Source: CAIKXD01 sp035439485 (GTDB taxonomy: Bacteria > Bacteroidota > Bacteroidia > UBA4408). From it: 16,716 nt of DNA. The translations under genes and the position numbers were made by a program. The notes beneath the pieces are model-generated. The model was not told the DNA's origin. It saw only the letters and a list, made by a program, of their open reading frames with translations, and made no database searches. How positions within the stretch are numbered: position 1 is the stretch's first letter; every line of letters begins with the position of its first letter. Where the stretch lies: the NCBI GenBank assembly GCA_035439485.1, contig DAORKI010000085.1, positions 1 to 16,716 of the forward strand, given 5' to 3'. Positions 1 through 7,027 of this stretch are shown here, one piece after another.

Positions 1-263
1 AATTTTTGAATGGTGAATGGTGAATGGTGAATGGTGAATGGTGAATTTTTGAATGCTGAATTGTGAATGGTGAATGGTGAATGGTGAATGGTGAATGGTG
101 AATTTTTGAATGGTGAATGGTGAATGGTGAATGGTGAATTTTTGAATGGTGAATGGTGAATGGTGAATGGTGAATGGTGAATGGTGAATGGTGAATGGTG
201 AATTTTTGAATGGGGAATGGTCAATGGTGAATGGTGAATTTTTGAATGGTGAATGGTGGATGG
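1..263. repeat. Heptamer tandem array TGAATGG with TGAATTTT spacers
   Basis: This is a tandem array of the 7-bp unit TGAATGG, read on the plus strand. About 31 heptamers fall into blocks of 5, 7, 4, 8, 4 and 3 units (7-41, 50-98, 107-134, 143-198, 207-234, 243-263). The blocks are separated by an 8-bp variant TGAATTTT at 42-49, 99-106, 135-142, 199-206 and 235-242; positions 1-6 are the end of another, so the array continues left of the window. Point variants (TGAATGC, TGAATTG, GGAATGG, TCAATGG, TGGATGG) cluster near block edges and the right end. The minus strand lacks stop codons over most of the array, but it also has no ATG, so I do not call it coding. Short heptamer repeats of this kind are known between genes in several bacterial groups; slipped-strand or recombination-based copy change is the likely origin. 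Confidence 0.95.
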
Positions 264-588
264 TGAAGATTATAGGATGTGCTTTTTTTATGAGCGAATG
301 ATGTGAATTAACTGGTTTGATTTAGGGGATGCGCTTTTTGATGCTTGGATGAATTGCATTACATAGGTCTTGAAGGAGCAATTAGCATGAAAAAACTGGA
401 AATCTGAGGCAAAATTCAAGTAGCTTTGAAACCAACTTTGAAATTATTATTCCTTCACCCTAAGGACTTAAAATTATTAAATTGCCCATATCTAGGTTTA
501 AAACCGATAACACTTTCAATTCAGTCCAAATGCACATAGCCTAATTGTACTAGTTTAGGATGTATAAGCATTTATAATTGCATATTTA
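264..588. other. Gene-free stretch between heptamer array and cstB-like leader
   Basis: I find no convincing gene here. The left part holds two loosely similar segments, around 274-310 and 325-356. Both read roughly GGATGyGCTTTTT followed by ATG and, further on, GAATT, so they may be an old duplication. The rest is AT-rich, with stop codons in every frame and no recognisable RNA gene. Confidence 0.6.
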
Positions 589-609
589 TTTTTTAGTTAG
601 ACTAAAAAA
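589..609. promoter_or_regulatory. Inverted repeat upstream of cstB-like gene, candidate operator
   Basis: The sequence TTTTTTAGT (589-597), a 3-nt centre TAG, and ACTAAAAAA (601-609) form a perfect 9-bp dyad. It lies about 60 bp upstream of the candidate -7 element, where an activator or repressor could bind. It could also simply be AT-rich low-complexity sequence; only the AGT/ACT core carries information. The regulator is unknown. Confidence 0.35.
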
Positions 610-644
610 ATGCAATAGGTATTATTTGACATATTTTAAGACAA

Positions 645-677
645 TGTGGCAATTTTGTATAAAAGGCACTAATTTTG
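645..677 (+). promoter_or_regulatory. Candidate Bacteroidota-type promoter of cstB-like gene
   Basis: TAATTTTG at 670-677 is an exact match to the Bacteroidota -7 consensus TAnnTTTG. TGTG at 645-648, 21 nt upstream, is one base off the -33 consensus TTTG. Transcription would then start near 684 and leave a leader of about 70 nt. An overlapping alternative pair has a perfect TTTG (625-628) and an imperfect CAATTTTG (650-657), also spaced by 21 nt. The call rests on consensus matching alone. Confidence 0.45.
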
Positions 678-691
678 AACAATAAAGTAAC

Positions 692-716
692 ATTTTGAGT
701 ACATCAATCTCAAAAT
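692..716. promoter_or_regulatory. Inverted repeat in cstB-like leader
   Basis: ATTTTGAG (692-699) and CTCAAAAT (709-716) form a perfect 8-bp dyad around a 9-nt centre. It falls just downstream of the predicted transcription start and 40 bp before the start codon. It could be an operator for a dimeric repressor or a small mRNA hairpin. Sulfide-detoxification genes are commonly induced by persulfide-sensing repressors in other phyla, but no such regulator gene is visible here. Confidence 0.4.
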
Positions 717-756
717 AATCAACAAATAAATTAACTTAGCGGATAAAAATTAGCTT

Positions 757-2172
757 ATGAAAATTGAACAAATTTACACAGGATGTTTAGCTCAAGGAGC
801 TTATTACATTACCTCCCAAGGCGAGGCTGCCATTATTGATCCCTTGCGCGAAACGCAACCTTATTTGGACCGCTTGGACAAAGATGGGGTGAAATTAAAA
901 TACATTTTCGAGACTCATTTTCATGCCGATTTTGTAAGCGGACATGTAGATTTAAGTAAAAAAACCAATGCCAAAATAGTATATGGTCCTCAAGCTAATT
1001 GTGAGTTTGAAGCCATTGTTGCCCATGATAATCAAGAATTTAAAATTGGCAATGTGATTATAAGAACATTACACACTCCGGGCCATACTATGGAAAGCAC
1101 CACCTATTTATTGATTGATGAAAATGGAAAAGACCATTGTATTTTTAGTGGTGATACATTATTTTTAGGTGATGTTGGAAGACCCGATTTGGCACAAAAA
1201 GCTGCTAATATGACCATGGAAGATTTAGCAGGTTTATTATATGAAAGTTTAAATAGCAAAATTATGCCATTGGCAGATGATGTTATTGTATATCCTGCTC
1301 ATGGGGCTGGTAGTGCCTGTGGTAAAAATATGATGAAAGAAACCGTGGATACATTAGGCAATCAAAAGAAAATGAATTATGCCTTAAATCAACCAAATAA
1401 GGAGGCATTTATTAAGGCAGTTTTGGATGGTTTAACTCCGCCACCTTCTTATTTTGGAATGAATGTAGCGATGAATAAAAAAGGCTATGACAGCTTTGAA
1501 AATGTTTTGAACAATGGCATGCGTGCGCTTGATGCTGACGCCTTTGAAGCTGCAGCTGAAGAAACCAATGCCTTGATTTTAGACACTAGAAGTGCTGTTG
1601 AATTTTGCAAAGCCTACATCCCGCAAGCAATCAATATAGGCATTAATGGTGATTTTGCCCCCTGGGTTGGTGCTATGATTGCTGATGTTAAAACACCCAT
1701 ACTTTTGGTTACAGAAACTGGAAAAGAAGAAGAAGCTGTAACTCGTTTAGCTCGTGTTGGTTTTGATAATCAAATTGGTCATTTAAAAGGTGGAATGGCA
1801 GCTTGGCTAGCTTCTGGCAAAGAAATTGACAAAGTTCACCGAATTTCTGCTGCTCAATTTGCAGAGGAAGTTAAGATTGGTGAGAGCAAAGTTGTTGATG
1901 TTCGCAAAGAAAGCGAATATGCTGCAGAGCATATTGACGAAGCATACAGCAAGCCATTAGCTTATATTAATGATTGGATTAAAGATATCAACCCATCGGA
2001 ACACTTTTATATGCATTGCCAAGGAGGATACAGAAGTATGATTGCAGCAAGCATATTACAAGCCAGAGGCTATAGAAATTTTACAGAAGTGGAAGGTGGG
2101 TTTGGTGCGATTGCAAAAACTAATTTGCCTAAAACTGATTTTGTTTGTCAGAGCAAGACGTTAAATAAATAA
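757..2172 (+). CDS. cstB: Persulfide dioxygenase-sulfurtransferase (CstB-like MBL plus two rhodanese domains)
   Basis: Likely oxidises glutathione- or other low-molecular-weight persulfides and transfers sulfane sulfur, detoxifying sulfide in the cytoplasm. Residues 1-210 are a metallo-beta-lactamase fold with the metal motif THFHAD (H54, H56, D58), plus H110, D133 and H182, typical of the Fe(II) ETHE1/persulfide dioxygenase group. Residues about 265-355 form a rhodanese-like domain whose active-site loop (about 318-324, VTETGKE) has no cysteine, so it is probably inactive. Residues about 362-455 are a second rhodanese with an intact loop C421-QGGYRS. This order (dioxygenase, pseudo-rhodanese, active rhodanese) matches staphylococcal CstB; C188 in GSACGK may correspond to the extra cysteine near its iron site (inference). 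At 471 aa the length is full. No signal peptide. It is the only plus-strand gene, monocistronic, and ends at a strong hairpin. The gene symbol is assigned by architecture only. Confidence 0.88.
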   Translation: MKIEQIYTGCLAQGAYYITSQGEAAIIDPLRETQPYLDRLDKDGVKLKYIFETHFHADFVSGHVDLSKKTNAKIVYGPQANCEFEAIVAHDNQEFKIGNVIIRTLHTPGHTMESTTYLLIDENGKDHCIFSGDTLFLGDVGRPDLAQKAANMTMEDLAGLLYESLNSKIMPLADDVIVYPAHGAGSACGKNMMKETVDTLGNQKKMNYALNQPNKEAFIKAVLDGLTPPPSYFGMNVAMNKKGYDSFENVLNNGMRALDADAFEAAAEETNALILDTRSAVEFCKAYIPQAINIGINGDFAPWVGAMIADVKTPILLVTETGKEEEAVTRLARVGFDNQIGHLKGGMAAWLASGKEIDKVHRISAAQFAEEVKIGESKVVDVRKESEYAAEHIDEAYSKPLAYINDWIKDINPSEHFYMHCQGGYRSMIAASILQARGYRNFTEVEGGFGAIAKTNLPKTDFVCQSKTLNK

Positions 2173-2255
2173 TGAAATTGTGAGATAAAATATTGGATTG
2201 CGCGGATGGCAACAATTACAAAGATTTAGTTGTAATTTTCAGTTATAAGTTAACG

Positions 2256-2290
2256 AAAAAAGCTGCTTGAGATTTCAAGCAGCTTTTTTT
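2256..2290. terminator. Bidirectional intrinsic terminator between convergent genes
   Basis: The left arm AAAAAAGCTGCTTGA (2256-2270) and right arm TCAAGCAGCTTTTTT (2275-2289) pair perfectly over 15 bp, with a GATT loop and one further T. The GC-containing core is flanked by an A tract on one side and a T tract on the other, so it can terminate transcription in both directions. It lies 84 nt after the stop of the cstB-like gene and 108 nt past the stop of the convergent small lipoprotein gene. Confidence 0.92.
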
Positions 2291-2350
2291 GCCTTAATAG
2301 GTTTATACCACATTCAGCATCATAGCATGCTGATTCCATTAACCAAGTGT

Positions 2351-2402
2351 AAATCAGCTGCTCAGCACTTGGGTGCTTACTTCTGATTAATTCAGTTTTA
2401 TT
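2351..2402. repeat. 52-bp diverged repeat, copy 1 (overlaps lipoprotein stop)
   Basis: Ungapped comparison with 3140-3191 gives 37 identities in 52 positions by hand count, including the block TGATTAATTC and the short segments AGCAC and GGTG. This copy contains a small hairpin, AGCAC-TTGG-GTGCT, and ends at the stop codon of the minus-strand lipoprotein gene, so it lies in that gene's 3' untranslated region. The function is unknown. Confidence 0.55.
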
Positions 2403-2802
2403 GTACTGTTACAGTTAATGATATTTGATTAGTAATACCATCGCGATTAGTGACTGTGTATATGTATTTTGTTTTTTTACCAACAATAGTATCTGCAGTA
2501 CCATTGTATTCATAGTTGAATATATCGCCCTCGGCACCACTCAATGACTTATCTTCAATTGTTGTTTCACTTGCTCCATTAATAGAAGTTGAAACATTAA
2601 ACTTCTTTAGAACATCCTTTCCTTCGGATTTTGAAGCAGTAACTTTAATTTTAAATGGAGCACCTTTCGGAAGATTAGTGTCTGCAGTAATAGCTCCTGA
2701 AAGAGCAACAAATGACAAATTTGGTAATAAGCCTTCATCCTTTTCACATGATGAAAAGACAAATAAACTTGATAATATTAGACTGTATATGAACTGTTTC
2801 AT
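2398..2802 (-). CDS. Small predicted lipoprotein, unknown function
   Basis: A 134-residue protein with a lipoprotein signal peptide: a hydrophobic stretch at residues 4-17 followed by the lipobox FSSC with C19 as the acylation site. The following EKDEG is acidic, which in Bacteroidota would be compatible with surface exposure of the lipoprotein (inference). The mature part is rich in beta-prone Ser/Thr/Val segments and ends ITNQISLTVTVQ, the pattern of a single Ig-like or similar beta-sandwich domain. I do not recognise a family. It is transcribed alone, converges on the cstB-like gene, and shares the hairpin at 2256-2290 as its likely terminator. The 490-nt gap upstream suggests its own promoter, but I could not locate a good -7 match. 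Confidence 0.75.
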   Translation of the reverse strand: MKQFIYSLILSSLFVFSSCEKDEGLLPNLSFVALSGAITADTNLPKGAPFKIKVTASKSEGKDVLKKFNVSTSINGASETTIEDKSLSGAEGDIFNYEYNGTADTIVGKKTKYIYTVTNRDGITNQISLTVTVQ

Positions 2803-3087
2803 TGTTTTAAATGTTTATGTTGATTAATTATATAATTTTATATGTGTTATTCTTATAATTGTATGGCACAGCATATATATGAATGCGCTTATATAGTAAT
2901 ACCGATGTGAAATAAGTAATAGCCTGAATTTGCTTCACTGCTTTCTTGCTCAACATCTTTCCTATAGGTATTAACCTATGTAGGATTTGTAAATTATTGG
3001 CATAATTTATAAATCAAATTGATATAATTTTGAAATTAATCCCAAATTCTTTAATAGAAAATACTGAATAACTCTAGCAATTTTAAA

Positions 3088-3110
3088 TCAAACCATAATT
3101 TATGGATTGA
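3088..3110. promoter_or_regulatory. 23-bp near-perfect palindrome, candidate protein-binding site
   Basis: TCAAACCATAA (3088-3098), centre T, and TTATGGATTGA (3100-3110) are inverted copies matching at 10 of 11 positions. It is in the middle of a gene-free gap, about 285 bp upstream of the small lipoprotein start. Its size and symmetry suit a dimeric regulator, but nothing else supports this, and chance symmetry in AT-rich DNA is possible. Confidence 0.25.
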
Positions 3111-3139
3111 AAACAATTTCTGGACATATCTATTTTATA

Positions 3140-3191
3140 AAATCAACAGTTTAGCACACAGGTGTTTCCTATTGATTAATTCGGGTTAATA
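3140..3191. repeat. 52-bp diverged repeat, copy 2
   Basis: This is the partner of 2351-2402 in the same orientation, spaced by 789 bp and about 71% identical without gaps. The shared block TGATTAATTC is at 3172-3181. Similarity stops abruptly at both ends and does not continue into the lipoprotein coding sequence. It therefore looks like an intergenic element rather than the remnant of a duplicated gene. Confidence 0.5.
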
Positions 3192-3317
3192 TTATTATAT
3201 TTTGAAATTCTCACAAGACTATTGCTTTTTTAATAATAATCAAAGTTGCTCAATATAGGTAATAAAAAAACATTAGATTTTTTTCTTAAAAAAGCATCAT
3301 CAAAAGTCTAGTAAATT

Positions 3318-3836
3318 TCAAAAAACTTGAGGAGGGGGCTTAAAAATATTGCTTATACTGGTTTGGGAATGCAAGGTTATATCCCGAAAATTAAGTTCTT
3401 CAATCGATGGAATACTTTGAATTGTAGAGGGGAATAATTCAACAAAGTAATCGAAATTGATTATTTTTTTTGCAATAGGTTTATTTCCTTTTTCGCGTTT
3501 ATGATTATTTTGAAGCAGTTTGATATGCTTTAAAATTTTGGTTTCCTTTTTATCTTTATAGCATTTCAATAATATTTTATTGTCGAAATTGCTCATTGAG
3601 ATTACATCATAAAGATTTCCATTGAATTTAAACTCTTTCCCTTCTATCTCCCAATCAATAATGTCGCTCTGCTGAAAAACAATATATTGGGCTTTTTTAT
3701 GAAAATGTTTGGTATTTAAATTATTTAATACGAATCGCTTACAATCTTCTTTTTCAATTTGTAAATAAACAAGGGTCAAATAGTTTTGAGTAAACCAAAT
3801 CAATAACAAAGAAATTAGGAGGAACTTTTGTTTCAT
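3318..3836 (-). CDS. Small membrane-anchored protein coupled to TonB-dependent receptor
   Basis: A 172-residue protein with one hydrophobic N-terminal segment (about residues 5-25) and no lipobox; it could be an uncleaved anchor or a signal peptide. The rest is basic and soluble. The middle section contains DIIDWEIEGKEFKFNGNLYD, a Trp/acidic stretch then G-x-LYDVI, and the C-terminus ends in a proline cluster PPPQVF. I recall small Bacteroidota proteins with a similar W...KEF...G.LYDV centre and PPP tail next to TonB-dependent receptors, so it is probably a periplasmic or inner-membrane accessory of the receptor (inference). Its ATG overlaps the receptor's stop by four bases (ATGA, 3833-3836), indicating translational coupling. 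No function can be assigned; involvement in metal handling is possible but unproven. Confidence 0.72.
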   Translation of the reverse strand: MKQKFLLISLLLIWFTQNYLTLVYLQIEKEDCKRFVLNNLNTKHFHKKAQYIVFQQSDIIDWEIEGKEFKFNGNLYDVISMSNFDNKILLKCYKDKKETKILKHIKLLQNNHKREKGNKPIAKKIINFDYFVELFPSTIQSIPSIEELNFRDITLHSQTSISNIFKPPPQVF

Positions 3837-5863
3837 TTGTCTTTTAATGGTTTATTGAACTTTACTTTGAACATAAGTACAATATTACGTCCAATATTTA
3901 ACAACCCAAAATTTTTGAATCTTGAGAGGTGATCATAATAGGCAACATTTAAAAGATTATTTCCTGTTACTCCAAGTTCATAATAATTATTTTTGGCCTT
4001 AAATTTTGTGCTAATTCCAGCATTTAAGAGAAAGTATTGTGGTGTGCTTAACTCATTTATATAGGTCATATTTTGCAACATACATAAATCGGCACTACTA
4101 AATATGCTTATTGGAATGTTTTTTGTCCTAAATATTTGATAATGAATTTTAGGGCTTATTTTTTGGGCTGGTATAAATGGGGTGTATGCACCATCAGCTG
4201 TTTTGCTTATCATACCTGAATAAGAACTCCCAATTAATAACTTATTTGTTGGTTTTATATTTAAAATAAATTCTGCACCATATTGAACAGCGTTTTGTTG
4301 CCTATATCTAAAAACAGGAAAACCATACCAATCTTCTGTTGTTGGGGCCAAGTAAACATAATTATAAAAATAGTTGTAAAAAGGGCTTGCATAAAACTCA
4401 ACAAATTTTTGTTCGTAGTTTAAATACAAATTGAAGGAAACATTTTGTTCATTTTTTAGCAAAGGATTACCAATTTCATAGGTAAAAACTCCCTCATGTA
4501 AGCCATTTGATGAAAGTTCAGCTAAATTTGGAATTCTTACTCCTGTTGCAGCATTCAACTTAATATTCAGATTTGAATTTGGAATATAACTTATTCCAGT
4601 AAAGGCGTTGTAATAAGGAGCAAATTTATTAAAGGGATGCACCTCCTTTTCGGGACCATTAACATTTGCTGTAAAATATGTTTTAATCCATTTTTCACCT
4701 GCCCCTATACCATTCTCAATTATTAACTTTTGGTTGAACTTCGTTTCGTAATACAAGGAAAAATTGCTCTCTTGCATATTTGCATCAGGAACAATTTTAC
4801 GTGCTCCAAAATTTACATTATCCTCAAAAGATCCTAAATTTGAGAGAATAATTTTGTGCTTGTTATTCAACTTTTTTTCCCACTTCATTAAATATTGGGC
4901 AGTAAATAAGTGCATATTTAAACTAATTGCTCCGCCTCCCTCATTTTCCATTCGCTCATTTGATTGTATGCCAGCATTAATAGTTAATTTTGAATTTGAC
5001 TTCAATTGTAATTTATTTTCGGAAGAAAACATGTTGAGTAAAACAAGATGACATGGATTTACATTTAAATGCCTACTTGATCGAGCGTCAGCTTCAACAA
5101 AATCATATATATCATTAAAAATAAAACCAAATCGATTAAATGAGCTGTGTATATTATTTGTACTAACCCAATTTTTTCGATAAAAACCGTAAGTTGATTT
5201 TAAATAATACCCATCAAACCTGCTGTTTAAAACACGGCTGTTATTTCCATCGCTGTAATCGGCATTATTTTCAACACCGACTCGTATTCTAAACCAATTC
5301 TTTCCATGGTTAACTTTATATCCTGCCTGTATTAGTCCACCCATAGTGTTTGAATTTAATTTTAATGCCATATCGCTTTCATACATATTTAAAGCAGGTT
5401 TATCTTCTTCTACTAAATTAACAATTCCTCCAATAGCTTCAGTTCCATAAAGTACACTCATGGGTCCCTTTATGAGTTCAACCTTTGACAATCCTATGTC
5501 AGATAATCCAAGTCCGTGTTCTTCTTGCCATTGTTGATTATCAAACTTTAAACCTGAAATAAGCACTAAAACTCTGTTTCCATAAAGGCCTCTTATTACA
5601 GGCTTTGCAATTGACACACCTGTGCTAAGCATTTCTACTCCCGGTGTTTTTGCTAATAAATCAGTAAGATTATAGTTACCATAACGGCTTAAACTATCAA
5701 TTTTTAATCCTGTAATATTAAGCGAGGTTTCCTTGAAACTTTCTTCCTTATAAGCAGTTACTGTAATCTCTTTTATTTTAATTAATTTGGTAGTGTCAAT
5801 GTCCTGTGCATTGCAAAATGTGGTTGAAATAATAACAAAACAACTAAATAAAGAAAAATTCAT
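3833..5863 (-). CDS. TonB-dependent outer-membrane receptor
   Basis: An energy-coupled importer of the outer membrane with unknown substrate. Residues 1-20 are a signal peptide ending FCNAQ. A TonB-box-like segment, IKEITVTAY, lies at 30-38. The plug domain occupies about 45-155, with TPGVEML, RGLYGNRVLVLISG, VELIKGPMSVLYG and AIGGIVNL, all standard plug signatures. Residues 156-676 are the 22-strand barrel, ending with GLLNIGRNIVLMFKVKF. There is no N-terminal carboxypeptidase-like domain and no neighbouring SusD, so this is not a SusC-type glycan importer; the size and the plug loop NQQWQEEHGLGLSD, carrying H117, resemble metal- or metallophore-type receptors (inference). It starts 82 nt after the miaE stop, so it may have its own promoter; the downstream small membrane protein overlaps it by ATGA. 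Confidence 0.93.
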   Translation of the reverse strand: MNFSLFSCFVIISTTFCNAQDIDTTKLIKIKEITVTAYKEESFKETSLNITGLKIDSLSRYGNYNLTDLLAKTPGVEMLSTGVSIAKPVIRGLYGNRVLVLISGLKFDNQQWQEEHGLGLSDIGLSKVELIKGPMSVLYGTEAIGGIVNLVEEDKPALNMYESDMALKLNSNTMGGLIQAGYKVNHGKNWFRIRVGVENNADYSDGNNSRVLNSRFDGYYLKSTYGFYRKNWVSTNNIHSSFNRFGFIFNDIYDFVEADARSSRHLNVNPCHLVLLNMFSSENKLQLKSNSKLTINAGIQSNERMENEGGGAISLNMHLFTAQYLMKWEKKLNNKHKIILSNLGSFEDNVNFGARKIVPDANMQESNFSLYYETKFNQKLIIENGIGAGEKWIKTYFTANVNGPEKEVHPFNKFAPYYNAFTGISYIPNSNLNIKLNAATGVRIPNLAELSSNGLHEGVFTYEIGNPLLKNEQNVSFNLYLNYEQKFVEFYASPFYNYFYNYVYLAPTTEDWYGFPVFRYRQQNAVQYGAEFILNIKPTNKLLIGSSYSGMISKTADGAYTPFIPAQKISPKIHYQIFRTKNIPISIFSSADLCMLQNMTYINELSTPQYFLLNAGISTKFKAKNNYYELGVTGNNLLNVAYYDHLSRFKNFGLLNIGRNIVLMFKVKFNKPLKDK

Positions 5864-5945
5864 TTGTATTTAGTTAAGAAAATGACATTAAAATTAGTGA
5901 GAAAACCTTATTTGAAAAAATTTAGGTTATTAATTAAATTTGATT

Positions 5946-6527
5946 TTACCCGTGCACTGTTTCTTTATTGCCATATTTGGCTATAACTGTGCCTTCAAAA
6001 TCTAAAAATTCTTGCCAGCGTTGATCCACATCAATGCCATTGGCGTATTGTTTAGCTAATTTAATGAACATAGTATAATGCCCTGCTTCGCTAATCATAA
6101 GCTCATGATAAAATGCTGCTAATTCTTTATCATTAATATTTTCGGAAAGTACTTTAAAACGTTCGCAGCTGCGGGCTTCAATCATGGCTGAAAAAAGCAA
6201 TCGGTCTACCAAAACAATATGACGTTTGTGGCCTTTACGTACAAAACCGTATAATTCATTTACGTAACTATCTTTTCTTTCGAAACCCAGTTTAAAATTT
6301 CGTTTTTCAATAATTTGGTTCACCATTTTAAAATGCTCCAACTCTTCCTGAGCCAAGTCCAACATGGCTTTCACTAAATCGGGATAATCGGGAAAATTTA
6401 CAGTGAGTGAAATGGCATTGGTGGCAGCTTTTTGTTCGCACCAAGCATGGTCAGTTAAAATTTCGGGAATGTTTTCCTCAACAATATTTACCCAACGAGG
6501 GTCAGTGGGAAGTTTTAAGCGTAACAA
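5946..6527 (-). CDS. miaE: tRNA-(ms2io6A)-hydroxylase MiaE
   Basis: Hydroxylates the isopentenyl side chain of 2-methylthio-N6-isopentenyladenosine at position 37 of tRNAs reading UNN codons, acting after MiaA and MiaB. It is an O2-dependent non-haem diiron enzyme with a ferritin-like four-helix bundle. Expected ligands are visible: E31 (WCEQKAA), E62 and H65 (EELEHF), E117 (MIEARSCERF), and E147 and H150 (SEAGHYTMF). The N-terminus MLRLKLPTDPRW and 193-aa length are typical of the family, and the first ATG fits. The TerB-like gene ends 43 nt upstream on the same strand, so the two are likely co-transcribed. All metal-binding residues are intact. Confidence 0.92.
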   Translation of the reverse strand: MLRLKLPTDPRWVNIVEENIPEILTDHAWCEQKAATNAISLTVNFPDYPDLVKAMLDLAQEELEHFKMVNQIIEKRNFKLGFERKDSYVNELYGFVRKGHKRHIVLVDRLLFSAMIEARSCERFKVLSENINDKELAAFYHELMISEAGHYTMFIKLAKQYANGIDVDQRWQEFLDFEGTVIAKYGNKETVHG

Positions 6528-6570
6528 TTTGTTTCAATAAAATATGATGAATAATTTTTTAGCCAAGTGT

Positions 6571-6924
6571 TTACTCCACTGAAAGATCCCATATATTGTA
6601 TAATGCATCAATATAAATGTTCTCTTCCTTAGAAATTTTATGATCTGCCTTTATTAATTTAAATGCAAAGTTCACAAAATGATTACGTTCTTCTAAAGTT
6701 GATTGCCAATAAAAATCGTTGGCTACTTTTTCAAAATGTTCCATATACAAGTCTTTTGGCAAGGTGCTTAAAATTCTATTATGCACTTCTAAATTTACCA
6801 AACTTGGATGGTTTTCTTTGATATATTTTTCTACCACTTTTTTCTCTGCAGCATCAAAATAGCCATCCACTTCACTTAAAATGACCAACATGTGATACCC
6901 TGCAATTGACTTATCAATTTTCAT
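6571..6924 (-). CDS. TerB-like (tellurite-resistance TerB fold) protein
   Basis: A 117-residue all-helical cytoplasmic protein. Two helix-loop-helix repeats carry acidic turns typical of TerB/DjlA N-terminal domains: EVDGYFDAAEKKVV at residues 18-31 and IKADHKISKEEN near 90-101, each followed by an amphipathic helix. Such acidic clusters bind metal ions in the TerB family. Despite the family name, a lone TerB-like protein says nothing firm about tellurite resistance; no other ter genes are present. It lies 103 nt downstream of serA and 43 nt upstream of miaE. A poor promoter candidate (TTTG on the minus strand near 6986-6989) precedes it, so it may begin a small operon with miaE. The function is unknown. 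Confidence 0.72.
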   Translation of the reverse strand: MKIDKSIAGYHMLVILSEVDGYFDAAEKKVVEKYIKENHPSLVNLEVHNRILSTLPKDLYMEHFEKVANDFYWQSTLEERNHFVNFAFKLIKADHKISKEENIYIDALYNIWDLSVE

Positions 6925-7027
6925 AACGTATAAATTTAACTATAATGCACCTGCAAGATATAAAAATTAAGTTTGTAAGAACAAGCAAACTGATAAAAAT
7001 CATACTTTTTTAGTGTTGCTTATGTTG

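Larger units (their letters stand above)
2828..3317. other. Gene-free stretch upstream of small lipoprotein
   Basis: This very AT-rich gap holds no convincing gene. It contains the stem ATAGGT-ATTA-ACCTAT (2964-2979), a near-palindrome centred on 3099 (CCATAA-T-TTATGG, extended to TCAA/TTGA with one mismatch pair, 3088-3110), the second copy of a diverged 52-bp repeat (3140-3191), and a weak all-A/T hairpin near 3278-3293 that could end transcription of the 3318-3836 gene. A 42-codon minus-strand frame (2828-2956) has no supporting feature. Confidence 0.55.

Noticed and set aside
1..263. CRISPR array
   Set aside because: The repeat unit is 7 bp with no unique spacers; only one recurring 8-bp punctuation unit.
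2516..2827. Plus-strand frame of about 100 codons opposite the small lipoprotein
   Set aside because: It lies antisense to a gene with a clear lipoprotein signal, and its protein shows no recognisable feature.
2828..2956. 42-codon minus-strand frame just upstream of the small lipoprotein
   Set aside because: It has a basic, low-complexity sequence, no signal or motif, lies in very AT-rich DNA, and is within chance length.
3833..5863. SusC/SusD glycan utilisation locus
   Set aside because: No SusD or glycoside hydrolase nearby, and the receptor lacks the extra N-terminal domain and the length typical of SusC.
6571..6924. Tellurite-resistance operon
   Set aside because: Only a lone TerB-like domain is present; no terA, terC, terD or terZ neighbours.
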